A program made the position numbers and the translations under genes. Source: CAUZIB01 sp963663925 (GTDB lineage: Bacteria > Acidobacteriota > Vicinamibacteria > Vicinamibacterales > UBA8438). From it: 64,000 nucleotides of DNA. Under the pieces are notes generated by a model. It saw only the letters and a program-made list of their open reading frames with translations, was not told the DNA's origin and searched no databases. The stretch lies in contig OZ250139.1 in NCBI GenBank assembly GCA_965237405.1, forward strand, positions 682,001 through 746,000, in the 5' to 3' direction. This document shows, in pieces, positions 8,347 to 17,494 of the stretch (position 1 is the first letter of the stretch; every line of letters begins with the position of its first letter).

Positions 8347-9677
8347 GCGACGTTCAATGGGTCGATCGGGAGGCACCCAGTAGCGTCGCCGAGCGATTCG
8401 ATCGGGATCCCCATCTTATCGAGTAGGCTCAGATGGAGATTAGCAAACGGCGTGTCCTTGTGGTACCGGATATGGCGATTGGCCGTTCCCGCTCCGCCGC
8501 CAACTAAGAGAATCGGCAGGTCTTCTGAACTATGTGAGTTACTGTCGGCCATTCCTGCGCCGTAAATAATCATCGAGTGATCGAGGAGCGAGCCGTCACC
8601 GTCTGGTGTCGAGCTGAGTCGTTCAAGGAACGCTGCGAAGAGCGTCGTGTGGTACTCGTTGATTCTGGTCAGCTTCTCAAGCTTGACCGGATCCTTCTGG
8701 TGATGGGAGATCGGGTGATGGGCATCGGGAACCCCGATCTCAGCATACGTCCGGCCGGTGATCTCACGACCCATCATTAAGGTGCCCACGCGCGTGAGGT
8801 CCGTCTCGTAGGCGAGAGCGAGGAGGTCGAACATTAACTCGGCGTGTTCGCCAAGTGTGCTCGGAATCCCGGCGGGCTGCGCAATGACCGGAAGCTCGCG
8901 GTCACTCTGCGCCTCGGCCATCTGGATCCGCCGTTCAACGTCGCGGACAGCGTCGAGATATTGGCCCAGCTTTACCTGGTCGTTTGATCCGAGCTTGTGT
9001 GAGAGAACATCCACTCGCTCCATGACGGAATCGAGCAAGCTGGCATCCTTTCGACGTCGTGCCTTTCGTACCGCCTTGTCGGTTGTCCCACTGTCGCCAA
9101 ACAGTCGCTCGAATACCACGCGCGGGTTGTTCTCCATCGGTAGTGGTGTCGTTTCGTTCGCCCACGAGATCGTGTTCGTGTAGGCGCAACTGAAGCCGTC
9201 ATCGCACGAACCTGCGAAGTCTCGCCCATCAAGGGCAAGCTCGAGGCTGGCAAGTTGAGTCTCGCGGCCAAGCACACGCCCTGCGATCTGATCCACGGAT
9301 GGGCCGGCGCGTAAGTTTGATCCGTTGTCCGGTCGTACCGCCACGCCGGTGAGGAATCGGGTTGCCGAGCCAGCATGCGCCCCCGGGCCAGTCACGCCAC
9401 GCATCCCTGAGAGCACGCGAATCGAATTCCGGTGCGGCTCCAGTGGCTTGAGAATCCGCGGAAAGTCGAAGCCGGTGCCCTCGGTCTTCGGCGTCCAGTG
9501 ATGCATCATCATTCCGTTCGGGACGAAGATGGCCCCGAGACGACGAACTGGATTCGCCGCGGTATTTCGAGTTGCCGCCAGGGCTGGAACCATTCCGTCG
9601 AGCAGCGGCAGCGCCAACGACGCGCCAAGGCCACGGAGCACAGTTCGACGGGGAATCGTCTTCTTCGTGATGATCAT
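8343..9677 (-). CDS. DUF1552 domain protein, Tat-exported
   Basis: This is a 444-residue DUF1552 protein. The N-terminus has a twin-arginine signal (PRRTVLRG followed by a hydrophobic stretch to about residue 35). The fold is related to sulfatase/DUF1501-like proteins, with family blocks FVPNGMMMHHWTP, HAGSATRFLTG, SCDDGFSCAYTNTISW and MIIYGAGMADSNSHS. The biochemical function is unknown. The start codon overlaps the stop of the upstream DUF1592-type cytochrome protein (4 bases, ATGA), giving the pairing usual for these families in Planctomycetes and Acidobacteria. Tat export suggests the protein folds, perhaps with a metal, before leaving the cytoplasm. A role in extracellular oxidation is inferred only from the partner. 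Confidence 0.92.
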   Translation of the reverse strand: MIITKKTIPRRTVLRGLGASLALPLLDGMVPALAATRNTAANPVRRLGAIFVPNGMMMHHWTPKTEGTGFDFPRILKPLEPHRNSIRVLSGMRGVTGPGAHAGSATRFLTGVAVRPDNGSNLRAGPSVDQIAGRVLGRETQLASLELALDGRDFAGSCDDGFSCAYTNTISWANETTPLPMENNPRVVFERLFGDSGTTDKAVRKARRRKDASLLDSVMERVDVLSHKLGSNDQVKLGQYLDAVRDVERRIQMAEAQSDRELPVIAQPAGIPSTLGEHAELMFDLLALAYETDLTRVGTLMMGREITGRTYAEIGVPDAHHPISHHQKDPVKLEKLTRINEYHTTLFAAFLERLSSTPDGDGSLLDHSMIIYGAGMADSNSHSSEDLPILLVGGGAGTANRHIRYHKDTPFANLHLSLLDKMGIPIESLGDATGCLPIDPLNVA

Positions 9678-12112
9678 GGTGCTGCCCTCCGCATGCGGAA
9701 CGGCGTACTCTTTACGATACCCATAATAATAGCCGACCAGCGGTAATTTTCTAGAGCCGATTCGCGAGTAATGGTCCGGAAGGTTGGATGGTCATAGTAC
9801 TCGGAATTCCGGGCCAACGCGTAGTTAAAGAGTTTTTCGGTGACGGTGCCGACGAACCGATCCCGGCGATTAAGGAGAAGCGTTCGAAGACCGGTCGGAC
9901 CGTGAAAGTCGGTCCCGTCAGGGAGATTCCCAGATACGTCAATCGGAAGCCCGGCTTCACCCGCAGTACGCCAGGTCCCGATTCCGTCATAATTTTCAAG
10001 TGCCAACCCGAGGGGATCCATGGGCGCGTGGCAGACGGAGCAGGCGGGGCTCTCGCGGTGCCGCTGCAATCGTTCCCGCACCGTCGCGGAGCGGCCGTCC
10101 TCGCCTCGATCGGGCAGGTCGGGGACATCCACCGGCGGCGGCGGCGGCGGCGTCCCCAGGATGTTCGTTAATACCCATTTCCCCCGAAGCACCGGCGATG
10201 TTCGATTCGGATACGAGGTCGCGGTGAGTAGGCTCCCGTGACCGAATATTCCCCCGCGGCGCTCGGCCAGCTCGTGGTCCAACTCGACGCGCCGGAAGTG
10301 ACTGCCATAGACGTTTGGGATGCCGTAGTGTCGTGCCAGTCGTTCGTTTGCATAGGTGTAGTCGGCACCTAGGAGGTCCAGCACGCTTCGGTCTTCGCGA
10401 ATCAGGCTTTCGACGAATAGCTCGGTCTCCTGTCTGAACGCATCGCGCAGGTTCTCGTCGAACTCCGGGAAGACGACGGGGTCGGGAAGGGCCCCGGCGA
10501 GGTTGCGGAGATACAACCATTGGCCGGCGAAGTTCCGGACGAGCGCCGTTGCCCGCGGGTCAGCCAAGAGCCTACGGGTTTCGGCCTCTAGCACGGCTGG
10601 ATCTTGTAGCTGGCCGCGTTCCGCAACGTCGAGCAGTTCTTCGTCGGGGATGCTGCTCCAAAGAAAGAACGATAGCCGCGAGGCGAGTTCAAGGTCGGTC
10701 AGTGGATACGATGTGCCGGGCTCGACGCCGGGTGGGTCGCGCTCAATTCGGAACAGAAAATCCGGCGAGATCAGCAGTCGTTCGAGGGCAAACTGGATGC
10801 CGGCATCGAAGCTTCCGTCTCGCCGGCCGGTCCCGTAGAAACCCATCAGCGTGTCGAGGTCCGAGGGCACGAGTGGTCGACGGTACGCGCGTCTCGCCAG
10901 CGACGATAAAATCTCGTGCGCACACGTCACTTCGTCCGAAGGCGCGTCGCTCACAGGCTCACAGATGAAGACGATCTTCCGACTCGGCGTGTGGCCGACC
11001 CCTTGGCTTACATAGGGTCCACTAATTGCGACGTGTTCAACCGCCGCACCACCGTCGCGTTGTTCATCCACCGCCGACGCGAATCCGCTCTGTCGCGGCT
11101 GGAGCACCCCTTCCGGCTCGGTAAATCGACGAACAAACGAGACGCCGACGACTCGTGGGCCAGCTGTTGCCGAGAACCGGGTTCGCATGTCGGCGTCGGC
11201 ATAGAGCATGTACTCCTCCCACTCCGGATCACCGAACTGATTGCCCGCGTAGCTTGCCGGCGCTTGCACGCCATCCGGCTCGTCGCCGCCGAATGTGAAC
11301 GTTCGAATAAGTGCACCATCCAGCCGGACCTCTAGTTCGTGGCGTGATCCCATACCTCGCACATAATCCACGTAGTTCCGGTGGAGGCCGATCTTGAGCT
11401 CATATTCCCCATCTACCGGGAAGTAATGTCGGACGCCGATTCCACCGCGCGAACCGAACGGCAGGTCTTCGCTCATGCGGTCATCCTGCATCAGGAGGAT
11501 CGGGACCTTGTAGGTTTCCGTGACTGGCCCAAGCGGTGTCTCACCGACGACAAGCCTTCCGATCTTCCGAGCTGCTGACAGGTATCGTTCCATCAAGACG
11601 GGGGATACCGTGAGCACATCGGCAATGTTGTCGAACCCGTGCTCGTCGATATCGTCTGCCGGAAGTAAGGCCGTCGCATCGATCTGAAGATTGAGCAGGT
11701 CACGAATGGCGTTTTCGTACTCGGCGCGGTTAAGGCGGTGAAACGCTTCCGTCCGTCCCGGTTCGGGATACGCAGCAGCAACTTGGTCGATCTCAGATTC
11801 CAGCCACGACGCGAGCACGCCGTACGCTTCATCGACCGGTCGTGGCCGACCGACCGGGGGCATCGAACGACTGCGAAGTTTGGTGATTACCTTCTCCCAC
11901 ATCTCGGCGTGTTTCCCGACTCGGGTGAGGTCGAGATTCTCAAGCGAAAGCTCGGCCGTCCGAAGGCGATCGCTATGGCACGTGATGCAGTAGCGCGCGA
12001 TGGTTGACTCGAGAAGTTCGACCTGGGGGGGGGGCTGGGCTCCGATAGAAACGGTGCTTGCCGCTGGCCAAAGGAGGATCGCGGCACAAGCGCCCGAGAC
12101 GGAAACCCGCAT
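9674..12112 (-). CDS. Exported cytochrome c protein, DUF1587/1592/1595/1588/1585
   Basis: This is a large exported multi-domain protein (812 residues from the chosen start). A signal peptide spans about 1-25. A c-type heme domain follows (CITCH at 42-46, probable axial Met84 in SRSMPP), then the DUF1587 motif (HRLNRAEYENAIRDLL), a carbohydrate-binding-like stretch, DUF1592, DUF1595, and DUF1588 with a second CxxCH-like motif (CSVCHAPMDPLGLALE). DUF1585 is at the C-terminus (ALARNSEYYDHPTFR). The frame is open upstream to a GTG at 12178, but the signal peptide argues for the ATG at 12112; neither has a strong Shine-Dalgarno. It is coupled to DUF1552. The domain order is the standard one for this uncharacterised family; a periplasmic redox role follows from the heme site. 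Confidence 0.9.
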   Translation of the reverse strand: MRVSVSGACAAILLWPAASTVSIGAQPPPQVELLESTIARYCITCHSDRLRTAELSLENLDLTRVGKHAEMWEKVITKLRSRSMPPVGRPRPVDEAYGVLASWLESEIDQVAAAYPEPGRTEAFHRLNRAEYENAIRDLLNLQIDATALLPADDIDEHGFDNIADVLTVSPVLMERYLSAARKIGRLVVGETPLGPVTETYKVPILLMQDDRMSEDLPFGSRGGIGVRHYFPVDGEYELKIGLHRNYVDYVRGMGSRHELEVRLDGALIRTFTFGGDEPDGVQAPASYAGNQFGDPEWEEYMLYADADMRTRFSATAGPRVVGVSFVRRFTEPEGVLQPRQSGFASAVDEQRDGGAAVEHVAISGPYVSQGVGHTPSRKIVFICEPVSDAPSDEVTCAHEILSSLARRAYRRPLVPSDLDTLMGFYGTGRRDGSFDAGIQFALERLLISPDFLFRIERDPPGVEPGTSYPLTDLELASRLSFFLWSSIPDEELLDVAERGQLQDPAVLEAETRRLLADPRATALVRNFAGQWLYLRNLAGALPDPVVFPEFDENLRDAFRQETELFVESLIREDRSVLDLLGADYTYANERLARHYGIPNVYGSHFRRVELDHELAERRGGIFGHGSLLTATSYPNRTSPVLRGKWVLTNILGTPPPPPPVDVPDLPDRGEDGRSATVRERLQRHRESPACSVCHAPMDPLGLALENYDGIGTWRTAGEAGLPIDVSGNLPDGTDFHGPTGLRTLLLNRRDRFVGTVTEKLFNYALARNSEYYDHPTFRTITRESALENYRWSAIIMGIVKSTPFRMRRAAP

Positions 12113-12251
12113 AAACGACAGACTGGTAGTCAACGCCTGCTCGTCCCTTCCGCTAAGAGGACTTCCGATCGACCTCACCGGAAGTGTGGCTGAATCGATG
12201 CAGGAGTGTCAATCGAACGTCGTTGCGGTAGCATAGGGCTCGGAACGCTAT

Positions 12252-13745
12252 ATGGGGCCTCGAGTTCGTGTCTTGGTTTGGTGGCTTGTCACGTTGGCCG
12301 CCACCCATGCTACCTGGCATTCGATCGTATTCGCCCAGTCCGTCCCTCAACCGATCGACATTGTTCTGAGCGGTGACCACCAGGCGCTTCGGGATCTGAT
12401 TGCGTTGGGCGTTGACGTTGACGTTCCCCAAGGGGACGGTGCCACCGCCCTTCATTGGGCCGCCCATCGGGGTGACCTCGTCGCGGTTGATCTCCTCCTT
12501 AAGGCTGGGGCCGTGCCCGACACGGCTAATGATCTCGGAGCTACACCGCTTTGGGTGGCCACGAGGAGCGATAGCGTTGCCATCATCGACCGGCTGCTCG
12601 CTGCCGATGTCGACCCGAATGTTTCACTCAAGAGGGGGGAGACGCCGCTGATGGTTGCGGCGCGGTCGGGCAGTTTGGCGGCGGTGGAGTCGCTGCTCGA
12701 CCATGGCGCGAACGTGAACGCAACCGAGCACGAGCGAGGGCAAACAGCTCTGATGTGGGCGGCCGCCCAGCGGCATGCCCATGTCGTGCGGGTATTGGTC
12801 GCGCACGGCGCGAACCTTCATGCTCGCTCGAAGGTGTGGCACCAGTTCGAAAATACAGCGGGCAACACCGACCCTAGTGGTAACTTCAGGATGGCGCATG
12901 GTGGTTCAGCGCCGTTGCTGTTTGTCGCACGTAACGGTGACGTTGACACGGCCCGGGTGTTGGTTGATGCCGGAGCGGACGTTAACGAGAGGGCGGCAGC
13001 AGGGACCAGCGCACTGGTCATTTCGGCTCACAGCCGCCACACAGCGCTTGCGATCTATCTACTTGAGCAGGGGGCGGATCCGAATGCGACTGATGCCGGC
13101 TACTCCGCTCTGCACGCCGCCGTTCTTCGAGGAGATGTCGAGCTTGTACGCGCGCTTCTCCGGCACGGTGCCGATGCTGACGCAGTCGTCGAGCACGGGA
13201 CACCCGGCCGGCGGCTGGGCGCCGACTTCAGTATTCGTCACCAGACAGTCGGCGCAAATGCCTTCTGGCTTGCCGCGAAGTACGGTGAACTGGAGATTCT
13301 CCGCGTCTTGGCTGAGCATGGAGCCGATCGGTTGGTGACGCCAAGCACAGGGACCTCGTCGCTCCAGGCGGCGCTTGGACTCCCATCGTTAGCTAATGAG
13401 AACCGCCGAAACCGCAGTGGGATCTTGCCGGCCGATCAGTCTGAAGAGGAGTACCGGTCGCTCGAAATGGCGCGTATCGCACTTGAGGGTGGCGTTGACA
13501 TCAATTCAAGCGACTTTGGCGGGAACACCGCGCTTCACGACGCGGTTCGCAAGGGTTTCGCGTCGGCCGTCGAGTTTCTCGCGGAAAACGGCGCCAACCT
13601 CGATGTGGCGAATGGGGCTGGCGACACGCCGTTGAGCCTGGCGGAGAGTTCACTGCCGATCTTTGGGACTAACGGTCTTCGGACCACGCGTGATGAAATC
13701 GCTGAGCTTCTCCGTCGTCTCGGTGCGCAGGACGAACCTCAGTAG
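12252..13745 (+). CDS. Secreted ankyrin-repeat protein
   Basis: It has 497 residues. A signal peptide (to about residue 29, ending FAQ) is followed by roughly ten ankyrin repeats, visible as GATALHWAAHRGDLVAVDLL, GETPLMVAARSGSLAAVESL, GQTALMWAAAQRHAHVVRVL and so on to GDTPLSLAE. One repeat is interrupted by an insertion (about 195-215). Ankyrin arrays bind other proteins, and here export places the target in the periplasm or outside the cell. It is divergent from the DUF1592-DUF1552 pair with a 139-base gap. As I recall, ankyrin proteins of this sort recur beside these families, so a scaffold or inhibitor role for the neighbours is possible. In sponge symbionts such proteins are discussed as host-interaction factors. 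Confidence 0.92.
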   Translation: MGPRVRVLVWWLVTLAATHATWHSIVFAQSVPQPIDIVLSGDHQALRDLIALGVDVDVPQGDGATALHWAAHRGDLVAVDLLLKAGAVPDTANDLGATPLWVATRSDSVAIIDRLLAADVDPNVSLKRGETPLMVAARSGSLAAVESLLDHGANVNATEHERGQTALMWAAAQRHAHVVRVLVAHGANLHARSKVWHQFENTAGNTDPSGNFRMAHGGSAPLLFVARNGDVDTARVLVDAGADVNERAAAGTSALVISAHSRHTALAIYLLEQGADPNATDAGYSALHAAVLRGDVELVRALLRHGADADAVVEHGTPGRRLGADFSIRHQTVGANAFWLAAKYGELEILRVLAEHGADRLVTPSTGTSSLQAALGLPSLANENRRNRSGILPADQSEEEYRSLEMARIALEGGVDINSSDFGGNTALHDAVRKGFASAVEFLAENGANLDVANGAGDTPLSLAESSLPIFGTNGLRTTRDEIAELLRRLGAQDEPQ

Positions 13746-13900
13746 CAGACATTTTCACCCGTCGCAAATCTTTGCCGCCACACTCTCGCAGTTACCCGCT
13801 GACACTTAACAGCAGACCGCGTAGTAATCGATCTCCGGTGAGTGTGAGAGCTGGTTTTTTATCCGAGCGACGGCCGAATCCATTGCACCAGTGGGCTACT

Positions 13901-13926
13901 CTAGAATTAGGTTTAACCTAGAATTA
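13901..13926. repeat. Direct repeats around an inverted core, candidate operator
   Basis: CTAGAATTA occurs twice (13901-13909 and 13918-13926). The core TAGGTT-T-AACCTA (13908-13920) is a perfect inverted repeat. It is AT-rich in a GC-rich setting, about 310 bases upstream of the PSCyt1-type gene. The rest of 13746-13964 shows no gene I can support. Confidence 0.35.
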
Positions 13927-13964
13927 ACCCGATATTCATTTAGAACTAACAGACATGAAATATC

Positions 13965-14198
13965 TCATCCATCCTGGTGACTTATGAAGTCGTTGGTATG
14001 TTCCTCGGCCAGGATGGCACCCATGAGGTAGTTGTTTGCGGCACACGGATGGTGGTCACTCGGAAGCCGGTGCGTTAGCCCGGTGAACCTGTCAACGATG
14101 CCCGTGATAGACCGTGATTGGACCCGAAATGGTTCGAGGTAGATCGTTTTCTCGCGATTGGTGTATAAAACGGTAACGACCAGTCCACCAGAGGCAAA
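13965..14198 (-). pseudogene. Probable gene remnant without a start, unidentified
   Basis: This is a 78-codon minus-strand frame with real-protein composition: LVVTVLYTNREKTIYLEPF, then GIVDRFTGLTHRLPSDHH, then NNYLMGAILAEEHTNDF, ending at a TGA at 13965. There is no ATG near its beginning and a TAG (14199-14201) closes it upstream, so it looks like the tail of a lost gene. The family is not recognised. Other remnants in this window make this reading more likely than chance. Confidence 0.35.
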
Positions 14199-14234
14199 CT
14201 ATTATGCACCGTAGACCTAGTCGGAGCGAGCATC

Positions 14235-17200
14235 ATGTCTAGTCGCCATCCATCGCGTTGCCTCTTTATTTTCGTGCTCTCGACGGTCGTCACGTTTATG
14301 ACGGTCGGAGTGGTCTTGGCGCAGGATACGCAATCGACGGTCCCGGTCGACTTTCAGCGCGATGTGCGCCCCATCTTGTCGGACAATTGTTTCAGTTGCC
14401 ATGGTCCGGATGAGAGCACAAGGCAGGCTCGTCTTCGGCTTGATACGCAGGATGGCGCATTTAGTGAACGACTAAATGGGAATGCCATCGTTGCTGGCAA
14501 CCCCGACGCTAGTCTCCTATATCAGCGCATCACGCAGGACGATAATCGACTGAGAATGCCGCCTCCGGCACTGTCGAACAAGACATTGTCCGATGACCAA
14601 GTGGATGTCCTGAAGCGATGGATTGAGGAGGGGGCATCGTGGGATCAGCATTGGTCGTTCAAGACGGTCCAGAAGCATCAACTCCCAGATGTGGTGAATA
14701 AGGCGTGGGTTCGTACGCCGATCGACCATTTTGTTTTGGCACGGCTTGAGTCTGACGGTCTTGAACCGGCCGCCGAGGCTGACAAGCGAACCCTGGCACG
14801 GCGTGTTGCGCTCGATATCACAGGGCTACCGCCAGACCCGGGTACGTTAGCCGATTTTTTGAGTGATTCTTCCGACGGTGCGTATGAAAAGCTGGTCGAC
14901 CAGTTGCTCGACTCGAACCACTGGGGTGAGCACCGCGCCCGCTATTGGTTGGATGCGGCCCGGTACGGTGACACCCACGGAATCCACGTCGACAGCTATC
15001 GAGAGATGTACCCTTATCGGGATTGGGTCATCAACGCGTTCAACGAGAACAAGCCGTTCGACGACTTCACGATCGAGCAACTGGCGGGGGACTTGCTTCC
15101 CGAACCGACGATTGACCAGCTTGTTGCCACTGGATTTCACCGAAACAACATCACGACGAACGAAGGTGGAGTCATTCCAGAGGAGTACGCTGTAATCTAC
15201 GCCAAGGACCGCGCCGAAACGACCGCAGGGGTCTACCTCGGACTCACCATTGGTTGCGCAACGTGCCACAACCACAAGTTCGATCCGATTCAGCAGCGCG
15301 AGTTCTATGCGATGACGGCGTTCTTCCGCAACACGACGCAGTACGTCATGGACGGAAACCGCGCCGATCCGCCTCCCATTGTTGTCGTGCCTGAAGATGA
15401 GGATCGCGACCGCTGGTATGAACTCCGCGTAGACGCAGCGGCGAATGCTGACGGGCTCAAGCGTCAAATCGCGGGTGTCGATGATGCGTTCGAGGAATGG
15501 CTCGCGACCGGAGAGTACCGCACGCTCGAGACCCCACTGGAGCGGTCTGCCAATCTGATGCGGCTAATCCTTGATGATCCGGCCGCGCCGGTGGTCGATC
15601 TCGAGGGTCAGCGTTACCCAGTCGTGCTGAAGACCGGTGCCACGGTCGAGGCGGGCCCGGATGGGCAGCCGGCGGTACGATTCGGCAAGGAGTCGTGGGT
15701 CGAGCTCCCGGCGTTGCCGCTCGACAGCGACACGCCATTTTCGATTGCGATGTGGATGTACCACCCCGAGGGTGATGGGGATAGAGGGTACGTCGTGGCC
15801 GGCCAGTACGACGCTGAAGCGAATGAACAAGGCTGGAAATTCAGGATCGGAGCCAGGCAGCTCAGCTTCCGGATGACGGGTGACCAGGGTGGGACGGCTA
15901 GTATCGGTCCGGCAAACACCCAACGCATCGCGGCGGACGCGTGGACCCACATCGTGGTTACGCACGACGGATCTGGAGAGCGTGCAGGGATGCACCTGTA
16001 CCGGAACGGTGACCTCGTCCAGGAACATGGAAGTTCGTTCTTTGCGAATGCCAACGACAGTATGCGGGTCGATCGCCCGCTCGTACTCGGTCGCGGGATG
16101 ACAAACGGACGAAATGGCCGCGACGAGATGAGGATGCGGTACTTCACCGGTGGTGGCATCGCCGACCTACGGGTGTTCAATCGCCCGGTCACGGTGGATG
16201 AGGCGCGGGTCATTGCGAACTGGCCGACGTTGCAGCGCGCGCGGGAGAAGGCCCCCGCGGAACTTGACGCCGAGGACCGGGATCTGCTGCGTCTGTACTA
16301 CCTCAGCATCAAGGACGGCGCCTATCAACAGCTCCTAGCGCGCAGCCGCCAGATCGAGCGCGAGTGGCGAGAGATCAGACGACGCGGAGGGATTACCCAC
16401 GTGATGCATGAGATTCCCGGCCAGCAGGCGGTGGCCTACGTCCTCAATCGGGGGATGTACGACGATCGTCGCGAGCAGGTGTTCGCCGGCACGCCGTCGG
16501 CGTTACCGCCGATGGCCGAGTCGCTGCCGCGCAATCGACTCGGGCTGGCCAAGTGGCTCGTTGACGATGCGAACCCGCTCACGAGCCGGGTGACTGTTAA
16601 CCGATTCTGGCAGCAGGTCTTCGGCGCGGGACTGGTTCTGTCGACCGAAGACTTTGGTGCACAGGGCGACCTGCCGTCGCACCCGGAGCTGCTCGACTGG
16701 CTCGCGGTCGAATTCCGCGAGTCGGACTGGGACGTGAAACAGTTCTTTCGAACACTGGTGACGTCGTCGACCTATCGCCAGGCGGCGCTGATTACTCCGG
16801 AGAAGCGTGAGAAGGACCCACAGAATCGGTTACTGTCCCGCGGACCGCGTTTCCGGATGGACGCCGAAATGATTCGCGACCATGCGCTGGCGGCGAGCGG
16901 TCTTCTGGTTCGTACGATCGGTGGTGCAAGTGTCAAGCCGTACCAACCGAAAGGCGTGTGGGAGATTGCGATGCCGAGCAACACAAGCGTTTACGAGCAG
17001 GACACTGGCGACAAGTTGTATCGTCGGAGTCTCTATACGTTCTGGAAGCGGACGGTGCCGCCCCCGTCGATGGACATCTTCAACGCACCGACGCGGGAAC
17101 ACTTCACGGTGCGTCGTGAACGGACCAACACGCCGCTGCAGGCTCTGGCCACCATGAATGACCCACAGTACGTCGAGGCGTCACGGTATTTGGCGCAGCG

Positions 17201-17474
17201 GGCGATGCGCGAGGCGGGGAACGACTTTGACCGACGCCTCGACTACGTAACGACGCGTCTACTTGCGCGCAGTTTCGATGATCGCGAGCGCGCGGTTGTG
17301 AGGCAAACGTACATCGGCCTTGAGGTGCTCTATAGCTCGGACGACGACGAAGCCCGCCGCCTGCTAGAGGTCGGCGAGTCTGGGTATGACGAAGCCTTAC
17401 CCCATGCGGAGTCAGCCGCCTGGACGATGCTGACCAGCCAGCTCATGAACGTGGACGAGGTGCTGAACAAGTAG
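14235..17474 (+). CDS. Exported PSCyt1-DUF1549-LamG-DUF1553 cytochrome protein
   Basis: This is a 1079-residue exported protein. A signal peptide spans 1-29. A planctomycete-type cytochrome c domain follows (CFSCH at 52-56, probable axial Met in RMPPP near 108). DUF1549 spans about 155-370 and includes a second CxxCH (CATCHNHKFDP at 341-351). A LamG/concanavalin-like domain inserted at about 450-650 suggests carbohydrate binding, and DUF1553 fills about 730-1070. This is the usual architecture in Planctomycetes and relatives; no member has a settled reaction. The next gene, a DUF1501 protein, begins 20 bases downstream, the standard pairing. The start at 14235 has GGAG upstream. It probably oxidises a polysaccharide or related polymer outside the membrane (inference). 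Confidence 0.93.
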   Translation: MSSRHPSRCLFIFVLSTVVTFMTVGVVLAQDTQSTVPVDFQRDVRPILSDNCFSCHGPDESTRQARLRLDTQDGAFSERLNGNAIVAGNPDASLLYQRITQDDNRLRMPPPALSNKTLSDDQVDVLKRWIEEGASWDQHWSFKTVQKHQLPDVVNKAWVRTPIDHFVLARLESDGLEPAAEADKRTLARRVALDITGLPPDPGTLADFLSDSSDGAYEKLVDQLLDSNHWGEHRARYWLDAARYGDTHGIHVDSYREMYPYRDWVINAFNENKPFDDFTIEQLAGDLLPEPTIDQLVATGFHRNNITTNEGGVIPEEYAVIYAKDRAETTAGVYLGLTIGCATCHNHKFDPIQQREFYAMTAFFRNTTQYVMDGNRADPPPIVVVPEDEDRDRWYELRVDAAANADGLKRQIAGVDDAFEEWLATGEYRTLETPLERSANLMRLILDDPAAPVVDLEGQRYPVVLKTGATVEAGPDGQPAVRFGKESWVELPALPLDSDTPFSIAMWMYHPEGDGDRGYVVAGQYDAEANEQGWKFRIGARQLSFRMTGDQGGTASIGPANTQRIAADAWTHIVVTHDGSGERAGMHLYRNGDLVQEHGSSFFANANDSMRVDRPLVLGRGMTNGRNGRDEMRMRYFTGGGIADLRVFNRPVTVDEARVIANWPTLQRAREKAPAELDAEDRDLLRLYYLSIKDGAYQQLLARSRQIEREWREIRRRGGITHVMHEIPGQQAVAYVLNRGMYDDRREQVFAGTPSALPPMAESLPRNRLGLAKWLVDDANPLTSRVTVNRFWQQVFGAGLVLSTEDFGAQGDLPSHPELLDWLAVEFRESDWDVKQFFRTLVTSSTYRQAALITPEKREKDPQNRLLSRGPRFRMDAEMIRDHALAASGLLVRTIGGASVKPYQPKGVWEIAMPSNTSVYEQDTGDKLYRRSLYTFWKRTVPPPSMDIFNAPTREHFTVRRERTNTPLQALATMNDPQYVEASRYLAQRAMREAGNDFDRRLDYVTTRLLARSFDDRERAVVRQTYIGLEVLYSSDDDEARRLLEVGESGYDEALPHAESAAWTMLTSQLMNVDEVLNK

Positions 17475-17494
17475 GACCGTTAAGGGAGATTCCG

